A stretch of DNA of 64,000 nt from Metallyticus violacea (taxonomy: Eukaryota > Arthropoda > Insecta > Mantodea > Metallyticidae), in assembly GCA_030762175.1 (NCBI GenBank), contig CM060842.1, positions 47,077,001 to 47,141,000 of the forward strand. Direction: 5' to 3'. Positions 32,691 to 45,267 of this stretch are shown here, one piece after another. A program made the translations under genes and the position numbers. The stretch's first letter is position 1, and each line of letters begins with the position of its first letter. The notes under the pieces were generated by a model that had not been told where the DNA came from, did no database searches, and saw only the letters and a program-made list of their open reading frames with translations.

Positions 32691-32769
32691 ACCCCCGTAT
32701 GGATGTCCCGATTTCATATTACCACCTTTCCATTTTTAGTACAAATTTATGTCTTGTTCTAATCTTGTA

Positions 32770-33019
32770 GAAGATTAAACACAATTTTTTTAGTCTTATT
32801 CAAACTTGAGCACAAGGCCAGTAGCACTAAACAAATCACAAATCTCTCATTCAACACTTCATGTTCAAAGTGTTGCTTAAGGAATTCACTTAGTAATGCA
32901 TTTAAACGAGTATTAAACACCTTAAAAATATAAAATAACAAGCTGGAAGACTTCAATATTCAGCACAGCACTGTCTTAAGAAGTGTAAACAGAACTCTTA
33001 TTACAAGTGAAACATGCAC
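32770..33019. other. AT-rich spacer
   Basis: Nothing recognised. Confidence 0.5.
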
Positions 33020-34080
33020 AAGTTTAGCTCGAGACCTGAACCACGTGCTTGGGAATTTCGTAACAAAACGTCTCGCATTCATGTAAGTGAAACCCGAACA
33101 GGCAGAAGCAGCAGTAGCCTCTGCTGGAATGTCAAGCGATCGTTGAACTTTTAGCCAACTTACCTGTCACCTTGAATCGAAGGCTGGCACCGCAAGATAT
33201 GCCTAGCATGGAAACATAACACTATCTTGGCAACCTCTTCACACACGAAAACAATGCACATCACTTCACAACTTTCCCCCTAAAAGGAACGCACGTGGGA
33301 GTTTTCTAGGTAAACAATGGACGAGCTCCGCTACATGCTTGGAAGCGAACCTCAGTGGGTCATCTCAGAAAGGTTAATTCACAAGCAAACCACACTTATC
33401 GCCATGATCGTGTACCGCACATTACTGGAGAAAGTGTACTAGTGAGCACTTTGAGTGTTATCGACACTTCACCGGCTGTTGTCATTGTCCTGTGTCCACA
33501 GCTATGTACGTTATAAACATCTCCGAAACTAGGCGTACGTTTCAGTTCGGCTAACACGCCTGACAATCAGTTCACAGCAACAACGACAAAAAGTCACACA
33601 TCCCATGGAAAGACAAAGATGTTCAACAATGATGATGGGTTATTTTCTTAAGGACACTTCTGTCACCAGACAAATACCCTTTTAGCACACCTGCTGGACC
33701 ACTTCTTTGTTGAAGGCATCGCTCGCTGCTGCATGTACTCCGGTAGGCAGGCAACAGACGGCAGCAGGTATGCCAGCCTGTCTGCCCCACCCCCCTCTCC
33801 ACCCCCCTCCATCAAGCAAACTATAAAACGCGTGGTGTTTTTGTTCCACGTCTGCTGTATCTGGCTGCCTGCCCCCCTTCCCCCGGGGGCACTACAATGT
33901 ACTGGCACCCCCGGCATCATCTTCTTGGTTTTGCACACCAATTGCTTTAATATTTTCAGAGTAAGCGAGGTGACGCTTCATATCTCTTGTCCACCGATAC
34001 TCCAGGATGAGAGCGTAGAAAACTAAAACACATACACACAGAGTGGACACTCTTTCCTAACCACTTCACGAAGGCCCAGA
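33020..34080. other. GC-richer block of unknown nature
   Basis: Composition shifts clearly away from AT for about 1 kb. At 33785-33815 there are CCCACCCCCCTCT-like runs, and at 33865-33890 C/G runs with CCCCCGGGGGC (self-complementary). Frames of 97 (+, 33733-34026) and 92 codons (-, 33663-33941) overlap here, both dominated by the low-complexity tract. It could hold a 5' exon or promoter, but no splice sites or domain could be fixed. Confidence 0.35.
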
Positions 34081-35039
34081 GCGATTGCGTATTCCAAGGC
34101 ACGGCTAAAAGCAGTCATCACGCTAAAAGCTGCAGGCTAAAATATATTTGCACAGTTGAACAAATATAAATGTATTTTCTGAATGTAAATAGTATACTTT
34201 ATTTAAACAAACAAATAAAATTATTTCTTACGGATGATCTATGTATCTGAAATACAAAATATATTTTATTAAGTTATGTTCTCTCTTTAGTATTTTGTAC
34301 ATTTTCCTTCTCTCCCAATAATTTAATGCAATCTTTAGAACTGAATTCCTTTTAATGTGTTAAATAAAGACCGAAGCCTTAAATCTGAGGCCTTAAGCGC
34401 TGATTCATATATTGTATAAATATGTAGTCACTGGATCAGAGTTTCTAAAACTATGGTCGAAGAACTAGACGGGTTTTCGAGTTCTTCAGAATCTAGATTA
34501 AATATGTAATCAACATTTGTTGAGTACTTTGTGGAACTTGGAAACAAAATTTTAAATATGCGGGGGCCCATAGGCTAATTAATTTCCTTAATATAAGTAC
34601 CAACAATTTCATTTCATGTTTTAATTAATAATATGAATGAATGTACCTCCAACAAACATACACAACATTACAATTAAAATTTACATATTTCCATTATTTC
34701 ACAAATAACCTAATACTATTATTAATTTTGAAACCTAGTCTCGAGTTAGTCAGTAGTAGCCTAATGGAATATTCAAGGGACTAGGCTCCAATGTTAATAC
34801 CTCTTAAAAATATCATAACAAACTAAATATAATCGGACAACTACTAACTTCTAATTATATTGTCTATCAAGACTATAGTTATTTATTTAGCACCAAAAAG
34901 ATTACAAAATAGCTGATATACCCTATTCAAAAGTTGCCTACCTAAACTGCTCTAGTCCCAATATATCATAACTCCAGGTTGTTGAGGCATTAGAGACGAA
35001 ACCATAATAAATTTCATTACTTCCATTACTTATTCTAGT
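34081..35039. other. AT-rich spacer, no gene seen
   Basis: Nothing recognised. Confidence 0.5.
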
Positions 35040-35510
35040 AATCACATTTTTACTAATCCTCTACATCTAAACTCTCTCCTCTCGTACACTTCTAATCTTT
35101 CTCCACCATTTCCTTAACTTTGCCCAAGTATTCTCCCATCCTTGTTATATTTTTATCTTCTTTAATTCTTAAAATCTTCCTTATTAAACTCCTCAAATTT
35201 ATTCCATTTCTCTTCCATACCCGTAGTCTCCACCACTTTGTTCACAATAGACTATGCTATGGTACGGATTATCAGGTTCACCATACATGGAACAATCATC
35301 TCACAGATATTTCTCAGTCCTCTCAAATTCCTTCCTCCTGTTCTGACGCAAACAAACCTTTCCCTCCCCAATTTATCACACATTTTAGCATCGTTCTCTC
35401 TCTCATCATATTTTTATCTCTCGATAAATTCTCAGTGAACTCTTTTCTCTAAAGCTCGCAAAAGATTTCTTCTTTCCTAATATCTTCAGTTCTATCTCTT
35501 GCTCTTTTCA
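35040..35510 (-). pseudogene. R1-like non-LTR C-terminal relic
   Basis: The minus strand gives DDCSMYGEPDNPYHSIVYC at about 35240-35296. This is a knuckle with the spacing C-x2-(Y for C)-x7-H-x4-C seen at the end of R1-group polyproteins. It is followed in shifted frames by GGDYGYGREME and a WENTWAKLRKWW-like basic tail toward 35100. Upstream pieces (EFERTEKYL) fit poorly. The spacing matches the relic at 39950-41100. Its strongly pyrimidine-rich plus strand simply reflects the Lys/Glu-rich minus-strand coding. Confidence 0.5.
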
Positions 35511-36130
35511 AAAGCTTCTTACTATATTGCTTAATGAATAATACAAAGATTATACAAACTGTTTTCTAAAACATAACATTTCTAAGCCTTTCATACTAAT
35601 TCTAATAAAAATCGAAGGGAATTATAATTAATTCTTAATGTGTATAAATATATATAACTTAAAAGTTGAGTAATTATATGATAAAATTAATTTTGAATGA
35701 TACAAGAGTATCTAACTTAAGAAAGTGGCCTCCACTTGAAAACTGTTTGATAAACGCTGCACTAGATCAGACCAATATCATCTGAGTTTTTACAAGGATG
35801 AGGTATCAACATATTCCGCTCTCTATCAAATAGGCATCTTCAAACCTCTTCTTCTCTTCTGTATGTATATATATTTATTACATTATGCCAGTAGTCATAG
35901 ATAAGATTTTTGTTACCTTTGGAATAGACCTTTAATAATATTACTTATAATAAGCAAGTTAATAGCTTTATATATTTATTTTATATATAATGAAGATGTG
36001 TGAAATAAATTATATAGATTACAACTAGCATATAGGACAATAAAACCAGTTTTATTTATAACATGATAGCTGTATGCACGCTCTTTTATACTTTTTTTGA
36101 CAACATGCCTGTATTCAAACTCATAATTTT
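35511..36130. other. AT-rich spacer
   Basis: Nothing recognised; the flank of the mariner relic may extend into its right part, but no TIR was found. Confidence 0.45.
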
Positions 36131-36135
36131 GAAGG

Positions 36136-37028
36136 TTTTTCTAAAAGTAATTCTCGTTCGATGCAATGCACCTGTCCCAGCGTTTCTGCCAGTTTTCAAA
36201 GTTATGCTGGAAACTATTTTTGACAGGTCCTTCACAATCGCCTCTGCAACCTTCACTACCGCTCCTGATGATGGAAAATGTTTCTCACACGAAGTTTCTT
36301 AAATTTGGGAAAGGAAAAAAGTCACATGGGAACTAAATCTGGACTAAAGGACATACTTTACATCTTCTGATGTTTCTTAAATATTCCGTGCATTATCCAC
36401 CTTGTTGCATCTTTTGCATGTGATATGACTTTGTAGAATTTTCAGGACATCTCTACAGTATTATCCAGTTACAGTTGTGTGTACGACATGCTGACAAACC
36501 ATTTGTTGAGTATAGGAAAATGAAATGACCTAACTTTCCCAACAGAAGCAACCATTTTTGCTTTCTTTGGTATTAATGATGATGAAGATTTCCACACAGA
36601 GCTTTGCTGTTTGTTATCAGGATCGAAATGATGTAGCCGAGTTTAATCAGCAATGGATTACCTTTAAAAGAAAATCCGCATTTTCCTGTAATATCAAGTG
36701 TACGCAAACCTGTTGCAAACATTCCAGTAAAAAGATCAGAATTTCTGAAAGTGTTGTTAATATTATTTGATGATACGATCTTTCTCACAATGACAGTAGC
36801 GATGTTCACGTTTTCTTCCATTTGAGCAAAATCTGGAGAGACGGAACCACTTTCCTTTGTAATTGATTGACTTCCCTCTTTAAACATTTTAAGCCATCTT
36901 CTAGCTGCGCTATGGAGAAGAACAAGCGCTGCTGAAGATTTATTGAAGAGAAAGCAGAATTTTAAAGCAGCATATTGTTCGTCGCGTATCACCTCCATTT
37001 TGCTATAGTGAAACTGAACATGTCCCAC
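36136..37028 (-). pseudogene. Mariner transposase relic, both ends present
   Basis: The N-terminus on the minus strand has EVIRDEQYAALKFCFLFNK and then AARRWLKMFKEGSQSITKES (first HTH and linker). A middle open frame runs to about 36573, with an ILITNSKALCG stretch where the first catalytic block should be. SPDLVPM-stop-LFSFPKFKKLR at about 36290-36345 is the usual post-catalytic SPDLAPxDFFLFPxLK block with the third Asp lost. The C-terminus FENWQKRWDRCIASNENYF lies just before a stop at about 36139. The span is about 0.87 kb against roughly 1.05 kb for an intact gene, so there are internal deletions. TIRs were not identified. Confidence 0.78.
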
Positions 37029-38214
37029 CTTGTATACCGCTCACAGGCAAGAAGCATAATGACAACAGTGAAACTAATACATGTATATTACGCGTTAAGG
37101 TAGCAAAATGTTGTAAAGTTAATTTTAGCGCGAAAAATTATACCTGTAAAAATATTATGACCATTCTTTCTTGAACAGTCCTCGCATATGTCAAAAGAGA
37201 AAGACTGAGACCGCGGAATTATGCTTTTTAATATCTGTACTGGCTACTCCCTAAGGGATGAAATCCCACGCAATCAAACCAAAGAGGATTCAAACATACC
37301 AAGTATTAAATTACATACCTAAAGGATATAAAGGGATATGGAGAAGTCACTCAGCAGCCAATGTGTAACCGATTTCAGTAGGAAAGCGAATTCGGGTGGC
37401 AGCACCGACTGCGCGCCGAGTGTATAGTTTTTGTGTTTACTTAACTGCCAAGGCAAGCCACACACTCCAAAATCAAACCTTAGCAACGATGGGCGGATTA
37501 CCTGCTAAAAACCGGTTTTGAAGGAAGGAATGTCAGGAATGTAAGAGTATCAACTTTCTCCTGTGTGGTGCACATCACCCGAGTGGGGAGGAACTTTTCG
37601 ATGACCCTTTAGAAGTATAGACTATTCGAAAAGTTGGGAAGACTTAATCCTTTTTGGCCGGAATGGATATTAATAGTCTACCTTGCAAGTTGATGATGAC
37701 GATGAGGTTACTTATTATTATGTTTTCTATGGGTTGTTCGCCCTGATGTAGAACATTGCGAGCAGTGCCTGTTGAAATTCTTTCAACAAATGCATTTGAT
37801 AACGCCAAAATTAAGTTAGGAGCACTTTACTTTGGATTTTTCTGAACCCTTCTTACTATATGGTGCTTTTTCCTTTCGGTTTATACGAAGGGCTCTCATT
37901 CCTCGGTGAATTTTGTATTATTTTGCGTTTTTAAACCTATAAATAATACTTTTGACTTAGGTGATGGGTCTATTGAGCGTTTTAGTGTGATTATAACATG
38001 TGTCTTTCTTCTATAATAGTTTCCTTTGCTTTATGTCTTATATTCACTGTTACGTTCATGCTAACTCATGTAAATTGGAATACACCTGAAAATTCTTTAC
38101 ATATACCAATATCTTAAACCGCGCTTTGCTTGTACGAGTGTTAGCAGGCGAATATTTGTTTGGTGTTGAGTACACCACGATATTAAAAGATTCCATCGGA
38201 ATCAAACAAAAAAC
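37029..38214. other. Spacer, no gene recognised
   Basis: 37200-37600 is less AT-rich. No domain or repeat could be assigned. Confidence 0.45.
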
Positions 38215-38480
38215 ATTGCTATGGTCGAGAGGCTGTGCTATTCGCCTCCCACCGAGGATGTCCAGGTTTAATTCCAGTGGCGTTAAGTGGGATTTGTGGC
38301 AGATAAAGCTGCCTGTTTTGCCGGGGTCCCCGGTTTTCTCAGCTAATCATTCCGCCATTGCGCCATTTTCATCCTATCCTCATCTCCATCTTCATCATCT
38401 AGCGTATGTACTTCGCCGATTTCTAGGTGTATTCAAATGTATTGCATTATCTTTCGGTAATTCGAAGAATTCCAACTGCG
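38215..38480 (+). mobile_element. tRNA-derived SINE, family C
   Basis: GCTATGGTCGAGAGGCTG (A-box region), CGCCTCCCACCGAGG, and AGGTTTAATTCC (B-box-like) form a tRNA-like head. Then come GTTTTGCCGGGGTCCCCGG, GTTTTCTCAGC, a TTCATCCTATCCTCATCTCC stretch and a body without an obvious tail. The 121-codon frame through this segment is a by-product of the GC-rich SINE. Confidence 0.6.
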
Positions 38481-39949
38481 AGCAGCAATAAAAGAAATAC
38501 AGACCCAGCAGGCTAAGCCGTGATGTTCGACTTCTGCAGGACAAAAACCAAAATTGCAAAGCTGTGAAGATCTGTGGATTTAGCTAATTGAATCATCAAT
38601 CCTACAGCCCAGATTTGATCCATGGCGATTATTATATGTTCTCAGAATTGCAGAAATACCCACAAAAAAGAAAATTTAAAGATGACAAAGAGGTAATGGG
38701 TGACATTTAAAAATGTTTGCAGGGAAAACTCAGAAGAAATTTAAGATCATAGAAAGTTTATTCAAACATATGTTAAATTAAATGGAGACAATGTTCTAAA
38801 ATAAAATGATTGCCCTCTTTCTGTTACCTCTAAAAGTAAGGTAGGCCGGAACACATCTCGTACCCGATTTGCTACAGGATTATGCCTGTCTCAATTAGAC
38901 CATGATTTTCAACAAGCTAGATCATAGTTGTCGTTCATCATGGAAACGGTATTTGTTTCAATTTGCTATTTATTAATAGCACGAACAGATGGCGCATTCG
39001 TTATAATGAGTTGAACCCAAGGACACCAGTTGCACGAACTAATTCGCTTTCTCTCTCACAGAAATGGAAGCTTTCATGTTGATTTGAATACGTAACACAG
39101 AACAAAATAATCAAACGTTTGCATATTGGTGAATGCGTATACGTTGGCCAATCTGAATATTAATAACGTAAATGAAAAATCGACTGTTAGGTCGATTACA
39201 GTAAATGATACAAAATTCTTGGCATTCTATACAGAAAATAATTGATTTTCGGAAGCGATATGCATTCTCTTGCTTTGCAAACTGCTCAACCAGGAAATGG
39301 AACACATACGAGGTATTATATGCTCTTCATAAACAAATGACGAGTGGTTGTTATTTGTTGATGTTTACAAGCAACTTGAGATTCAACCGGAATTGAATGC
39401 GAGTTTCCATGTCATTTGATGCGGAAAGTGTATTCAAATAGACGGAATTCACGTAGAAATGAGGCAATTTCATAATTAGGAGGGATATGCATTAGATCAA
39501 ATTGGTTTGATTGGATTTGTTATGGGCTCCTAGCGGGTTCATAATAAGTCATTTTCATTTTAGTTTTTGTTACGTGGGCTAGAGTTAATTTCAGTAGGAT
39601 TCATAATCATTAGTTGTTTTTGTGAAATAAGCAAAGAATGTACTGCTTAATTCAATATAAATTACAAATTTAAATGAAGTATAATTAAAGGTTTTCATTG
39701 AATCGTGAATTTTCAAACATTCCAAAAAATATGCGAGGAGAAATCTACATTAGATGAACCGCCTTACAAATGATGTAAATTGGTTTAATTAATTTTATTC
39801 TGCAATTCTTACATCCTGATAACTTGATTCTATATCAGGTCATAATATTCCAGATAAAGTTTTATTTATTCTTCTTACATATATCAATACAACTATTAAT
39901 ACAATTTAAATTAAAAATTTCAAAAAATGTGTAAACCAGACTATTACAA
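38481..39949. other. AT-rich spacer, no gene seen
   Basis: Nothing recognised. Confidence 0.5.
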
Positions 39950-41100
39950 AGGAAATCAACATGGAATGTCCGCAAAGATTAATTTTAGGGCCAATATTAT
40001 GGGATATGTTTTGGAAAATCTCTAATAGAGAAATTAGTAGGATTAGAGAGTATAAAAGAAATCGCCTATGCAAATTATTTATTAATAATAATAAAAGGAA
40101 ATATTAGAAAGGAAATAGAAGAGAGATCGAATATCATAAGTGATCATGTAAACAATTGATGCAGAGAGATTGAATATAATAACTGATCATGTAATCAATC
40201 GGTACATAAAAGTAAACTTGGAAATAGCTCCTCACAAATCATATATATTAAAAGAAAACTTAAACAGAAACCCGATTATTAAACTTGTAATAATAATATA
40301 ACAAGACAAGCAGTAAATAAATGTTTAGGTATTTATTTGGATGAAAAATTAAATTTTAAGAAACATGTAGAAAATGCAGGAACTATAGTAAAATATTTAT
40401 GTTTAAGTTGGCAAATATTGGACAGAAATATTTCCATATGCAAGCTGATGAATAAAATCTATCACAGTAGCATCTTTACAGCCATATCAAACTATAGAGG
40501 AGGAGTTTGGGGGAAAAGGCACATGAGACATATTTTATATGCACTTTACGGAGTTTCCAAAGAAAAGTCTATTGAGATGTAGAGTGGCATTTTCCACATC
40601 TCCAACAATGGAACTATTAGTAATATTGGATATATGGCCATTTGATTATTTAATCCGCTTGAGAGGAGCCTCTTATTGACTTAAAAACAAAATAATTAAA
40701 AATAATGGAGATTATAGGCAAACATTGTAGAAATAAAAAAGAAATAAAATATTCATTATTACAAATATGGCAACAGGAATGGGATGAAATAAAAGAAGGT
40801 AGAAGAGTGTATGAAATCATCCATAAAGCAAAGATTACAGTTCCAACTTATGCAACTCAGTAAGGGATTAACACATTATGTTACAGGACACGGTCCCTAT
40901 TGCTCATATTTGCAAAGATTTAAATTACAAGCAAACAATACATGTACCATTTGTAACATGATCGATACACCCGAAAATGTTTTATTCGAATGTCCTAAAT
41001 ACCAGTCAGTTGTGACTGAGGAAAGATGGCAACTTGCAGGGAAATACATTTGGAACATCACAAGAGATCAAGATGACTTTAGGCTGTTATTTTACAAATA
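39950..41100 (+). pseudogene. R1-like non-LTR reverse transcriptase and C-terminal relic
   Basis: Starts with LILGPILWDMFWK at about 39975-40015, matching the ...QGSxLGPxLW block of reverse transcriptases. The YADD region that should follow about 40 residues later is lost. LGIYLDEKLNFKKHVE at about 40327-40374 is the post-palm block. AISNYRGGVWG (about 40480) and a frame ending at 41101 with THYVTGHGPYCSYL and CTICNMIDTPENVLFEC give the C-terminal knuckle, with Asn where the His should be. An internal duplication lies at 40122-40206. Many stops. The longest non-LTR relic in the window. Confidence 0.7.
40122..40206. repeat. Internal tandem duplication in the R1-like relic
   Basis: GAGAGATCGAATATCATAA, then TGATCATGTAAACAATTGATGC, is followed at once by a second diverged copy (GAGAGATTGAATATAATAA, TGATCATGTAATCAAT). 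Confidence 0.7.
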
Positions 41101-41545
41101 AAATATCTTATAAAATGGCAGAAGAGTATATAAACAACAAAACTCAAATAAGAGAGAAATTCTAACGGCCAGAAATGGCATATTCCCTAGAAGATCCCAG
41201 AGAATCAAAGAAAGCAAGAAAGATATTTACAAGAAGATGAAGAAGGTAACAACCAATTTGAATCAGAAGAATGGAGCAGAATTAACAGAAGAAGAGAATA
41301 ATGGCGGAAAGGAAGCAGCTGAGAGAAGAAGTAAACCGAGAACTATATATATAGTACCGATATAAGTTGAAAAGTGGCAGAAGACAAAAGAAAAGAGAAG
41401 GAAACTGCACTGTCAACACACCAGGTCCAGCATATTTGCTGCTTGATACCGGTAGCAGGCTTATTGATGTCCAAGTGCTGTTGCCTGGAATTCCGGTGGG
41501 AAGCAGCTCCGATACTGAGCTTCAGCAGAAACGATTATAAATATT
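41101..41545 (+). other. Probable 3' part of the R1-like relic
   Basis: Continues in the same A-rich, purine-rich style (AGAAGATGAAGAAGGTAAC), then a GC-richer stretch around 41420-41530 before AT-rich DNA resumes. This could be the old 3' untranslated region. No tail or target duplication was found. Confidence 0.35.
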
Positions 41546-42559
41546 AAATTGTATAAAAATGTAAATTAATTAATTGTAAATGTAATTATTGTTACTGGTA
41601 CCTAGTAGCAATTGTAGGTTTAATTATAAGTAAAGTTAAAATAACTGTAGTCCTGGATTCCAGTACCGGTTTAGTTCTTTGAAGTTTTATTTAGTTATAG
41701 CATTAGTCTATATATTTCGTGGTGGAAAAAACTTACCGAATGGAGCAACATTAATGTACAGTCGATGTAAAGTGTTCCAATGTATGTAACCCCTCACCGG
41801 ACAGCACCAAACTAAAATACGTGGAAGAACATGTTTACTCGTCAGATCGCATTCCTTCAGGAATTACACGGTAAAGAAATTTCAAAGAAGTGCATCTGCA
41901 GTTTGTAAATATTTTGGATTAAGGCAAGTCTGATGTAAGAAATTACATATTTTGCTCACTCTTAATGTTTTTACGAAGTTGAAGGTTTGCATTACTATGG
42001 AGAATCACATTTCTTTGAACTGTAGCAAATTTGACTCTATGTTGAGGATTGTCTTTAAGCTTTACTATTTTAGAAAATACATGGCATAATAGTGAATCTT
42101 TGAAAAGCGTTCAAAGTGCCACTATTATGTAAAAATATATATCAAGATCTCTAAAAGTTTTAAACACTTAAGGAATGTCATTACAATGAAAATATATTAT
42201 GCCGAGGCAAAGAAATAATAATGAAGTTTAAGAATATAAATAAGCGACGATGTTGCACAAATTTAATTTGTATTAGTTATTCAGAGCAAAATTTTAGTTA
42301 TAAAATATTATCAGAGATAAGGATAACAATTTCATAAAATGTTGTAAGCAACAACAAAATCATATCTATGATATATTTACGAAATATTTATCTGAAATAT
42401 TTTGGAATTTAAATATAAAATTACCTTAATCGTCACTTTTAGATAAGCATAACAGCACGGATTTTAACAGTGAATAACTACTTACTTCCTGTATTCAAAT
42501 ATAATTCTGCAATTTGATCGAAAAAGAAAGAGAACGAGATATACTTAGAAGCCAGAAGA
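41546..42559. other. AT-rich spacer, no gene seen
   Basis: Nothing recognised. Confidence 0.5.
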
Positions 42560-42790
42560 AAAAACACAGAATTTTGAATATGCCACTAATGACCCAAAAG
42601 ACCAGGACCAAACAGATCTCCGACACAGACAGAATGCATCACAGCTGGGCAGGCCACCTGATTTATTTGAACCAGAATCGATGAATATACAGATTCAGAG
42701 CATGGGATCCAGAAGAAACCTAGGAAGGTATAAATTGAGATGGGCGAACGAATTGTAAGGAATGTAGGAAGATTGAAATGAATGAAAATA
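42560..42790 (+). pseudogene. RTE-type reverse transcriptase 3' tail fragment
   Basis: Reading RMHHSWAGHLI at 42630-42663, then YRFRAWDPEE and GRTN, matches the end of RTE-type polyproteins (WAGH...RW...W.P....GRP..RW.D). It covers the same region as the third part of the relic at 6280-7115. It is very short, 5'-truncated and frame-broken. Confidence 0.6.
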
Positions 42791-44061
42791 AATAAACATT
42801 AAATGGAAGAAACTTACTATGAAAAGAAACTCTTGATCTTATGCGAATCCTATGGGCCAGTACACACAATACATTTTTCAGTTCACGAAAATAGAAAACA
42901 CAAAATGAACGAATGGAAAATACCTCAGAAAAAGTACTTATGGTATGTATTCCTTCATTATCCACGTATTTTAGATCGGCAGAACAACGATAGAAGTTGA
43001 GACTCGTCAAATTACCTTGTTCTGATTGAGGAAATAATTATCCTATCTAATATTGCTGCTGCAGACAAAGATCGAGAACCTGACCCTCACGTTTGCTGCA
43101 TTGTAAACCGATATTTATCAGTTTGTTTTAATTACAATCATGTGTTGTGCGGGCCATATGGTCACACGATTCAGATTGTTTGGAAAGTGTGTTAGCGATG
43201 AAGAGAAGGTCATTAAGGTGGTTCAATAAGGAAAACGTCGAGTTTTAAGACTTCTGGTATACTTAAAGAATGCTGACATAATTTGAAGCTATTGGAGATA
43301 AGATTAAAAAACGGCAACCAATGTAAAAAGTTACAGACATTTTTTCCTCAACGCGGAAAAAATACAGTCATAAACTTTGATTCTGTTTTTTTTTTTTAAA
43401 CAATAAAGCAGATATTTACGCATCTCAACTGGTTACAGTTTAAAAATGCCCATACAACGTTACCACAATGAGACTATTTTAATTATAACTTTGAATTTTA
43501 GAAAGACGGTTGTACACGAGAGCTCAAAATAACATTAATAAATATTTGCACACATTTTCTATCCTTTGGCCTGGAATAATGTTGAATTTATTTCTTTTAC
43601 AGTTCTGTTTTTCAAACATAATTAGCCAAATGTAAAAAACAAACAGGATAGAATTATTTAAAAAATAAATAATTGCATCGTAGAACGTAGCAGATTAAAC
43701 CACATTTACTCAAACCATTTTTTCAGGGGTAACACAATGTTAACTTTATGAGATCGAACTTCAGAGCGTCCACGTAATGCTGTCGATATGAAGTCTATTG
43801 TTGAGCCTCGTCGCAAAGTAATTAACATCTGCACATGCTAACTTTTTATTTTGGGGTTTTAAATACTATAAAGCAGAGTAAAAAGGGGCAGGGGAAGAAT
43901 TGTAATACATGTAACCTTGCGAATTTACCCGCTTCCAAGTTCAACGATTATTGCATCATATAATTTGGGCAAATATATTAAACCCCAAAATGATGTAATG
44001 CCTTAAAATAATTGCACTGTATTTGGAAAGCTCTTCGTTTCAAATAGAGCACTGATTTTCA
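42791..44061. other. AT-rich spacer, no gene seen
   Basis: Minus- and plus-strand frames at 42720-43010 and 42803-43000 overlap without any recognised domain. Confidence 0.5.
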
Positions 44062-44179
44062 ATTATGATAAATGTCGTCTCTAATCCAAGATTATATATA
44101 TATATAATTATATTATATATAATATAATTATATAAAATATTATATATAATCTTGAATTAGAGGCAACATTTATCATAAT
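44062..44179. mobile_element. 118-bp MITE-like hairpin element
   Basis: Left arm ATTATGATAAATGTCGTCTC then TAATCCAAGATTATATATA. The reverse complement of the right arm reads ATTATGATAAATGTTGCCTC then TAATTCAAGATTATATATA. Three mismatches occur over about 39 bp, and the centre is pure AT and also self-complementary. The structure is that of a short non-coding inverted-repeat element; the parent transposon is unknown. Confidence 0.85.
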
Positions 44180-45225
44180 ATAAAAGAAAAATAAAGTAAC
44201 ACCATTAATAAAGTAGCAAATAAACAGTAATTATAATAGTAGTAAAGGATAAAACACTAAGAAAAAGTCACACTTGAGATCGCTATATTTCGAACTCGTG
44301 GAGTCCTATGGCAAGAAGACAAACTGGACGCAGAGTTCAGCGCTAAGGAGTGAAACGATTAAAGCATTTGTACCCACAATGCTAATAATTTTGTGATCCT
44401 TTACTCTTATGGCACTGAATAAAATGGGGAATATGCTTAGTATGTATTACATATAAAATACATAGGGTATTTTTGAATTAAATGTAATATGCTATACAAC
44501 ATGCTTCTTTAAGTGGATAGTAATTTATAATTAGTTAAATCCATCCAAACCCCATATCAAGTGCCTTCTTATGTTGAAGAGTGAAAAATATTCTTAAAAA
44601 CAAGTTGCGAATGTTTGAAAACTTTGGCTGTAATATAAATACAGAAAAATTATATATATATATATATATATACACTTCTAGAAAACTACTTATTATTAAT
44701 ATTTTAAGATATACGCTGCTTTTTCATCCGAAGATTTATAAATTAAAAACCATTATATACAACAGCTCTCAAACCATATTATCAAAATAACGATGTTCAA
44801 CTTCAAACTTTTTCATTTAAAAGCAACTTAGAGGTTGGTGAACATTGCTGGAGGTGACCTTCATCCATCTCTTCCTTAAGATTACATAATAAACGGAGTG
44901 TTGAAGAGAGTAGTTTAGTTTGCATTATAATGATGTAAAGTTATATTATGAATTTTGGATTAGTCAATATTTTATTTGCATGAAATGTTAAAATTTTCGC
45001 GGGTGTTTCTAAAATATAATCACAAGAGAGTATGAGATTGACAATAAATTCATGAGCGTAGGGAGTTTATTTCAGAATAAAATAAGATTTTAAATATTAT
45101 TTTCCCAAACTTTTCTTATAAAATTGCAATAATTGTATATTTGTATTATGAATACTTAATTTTTCAAGTCATCAAGCAACAGACGAATGTTGGTTGTCAA
45201 TAATATGGGTCCAGGGCTATTTCAT
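44180..45225. other. AT-rich spacer with (TA)n at 44649-44671
   Basis: No gene recognised. Confidence 0.5.
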
Positions 45226-45267
45226 GAATAGAATAAGAATAAAGTAATAAGAGGGTGCAAAAAATGT

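Noticed and set aside
33733..34026. 97-codon ORF in the GC-richer block
   Set aside because: Low-complexity Pro/Ser run from the C-rich tract and an equally long frame on the other strand; kept only as an unexplained block.
38126..38491. 121-codon plus-strand ORF
   Set aside because: Its middle is the GC-rich tRNA-derived SINE; stops are rare there because of composition.
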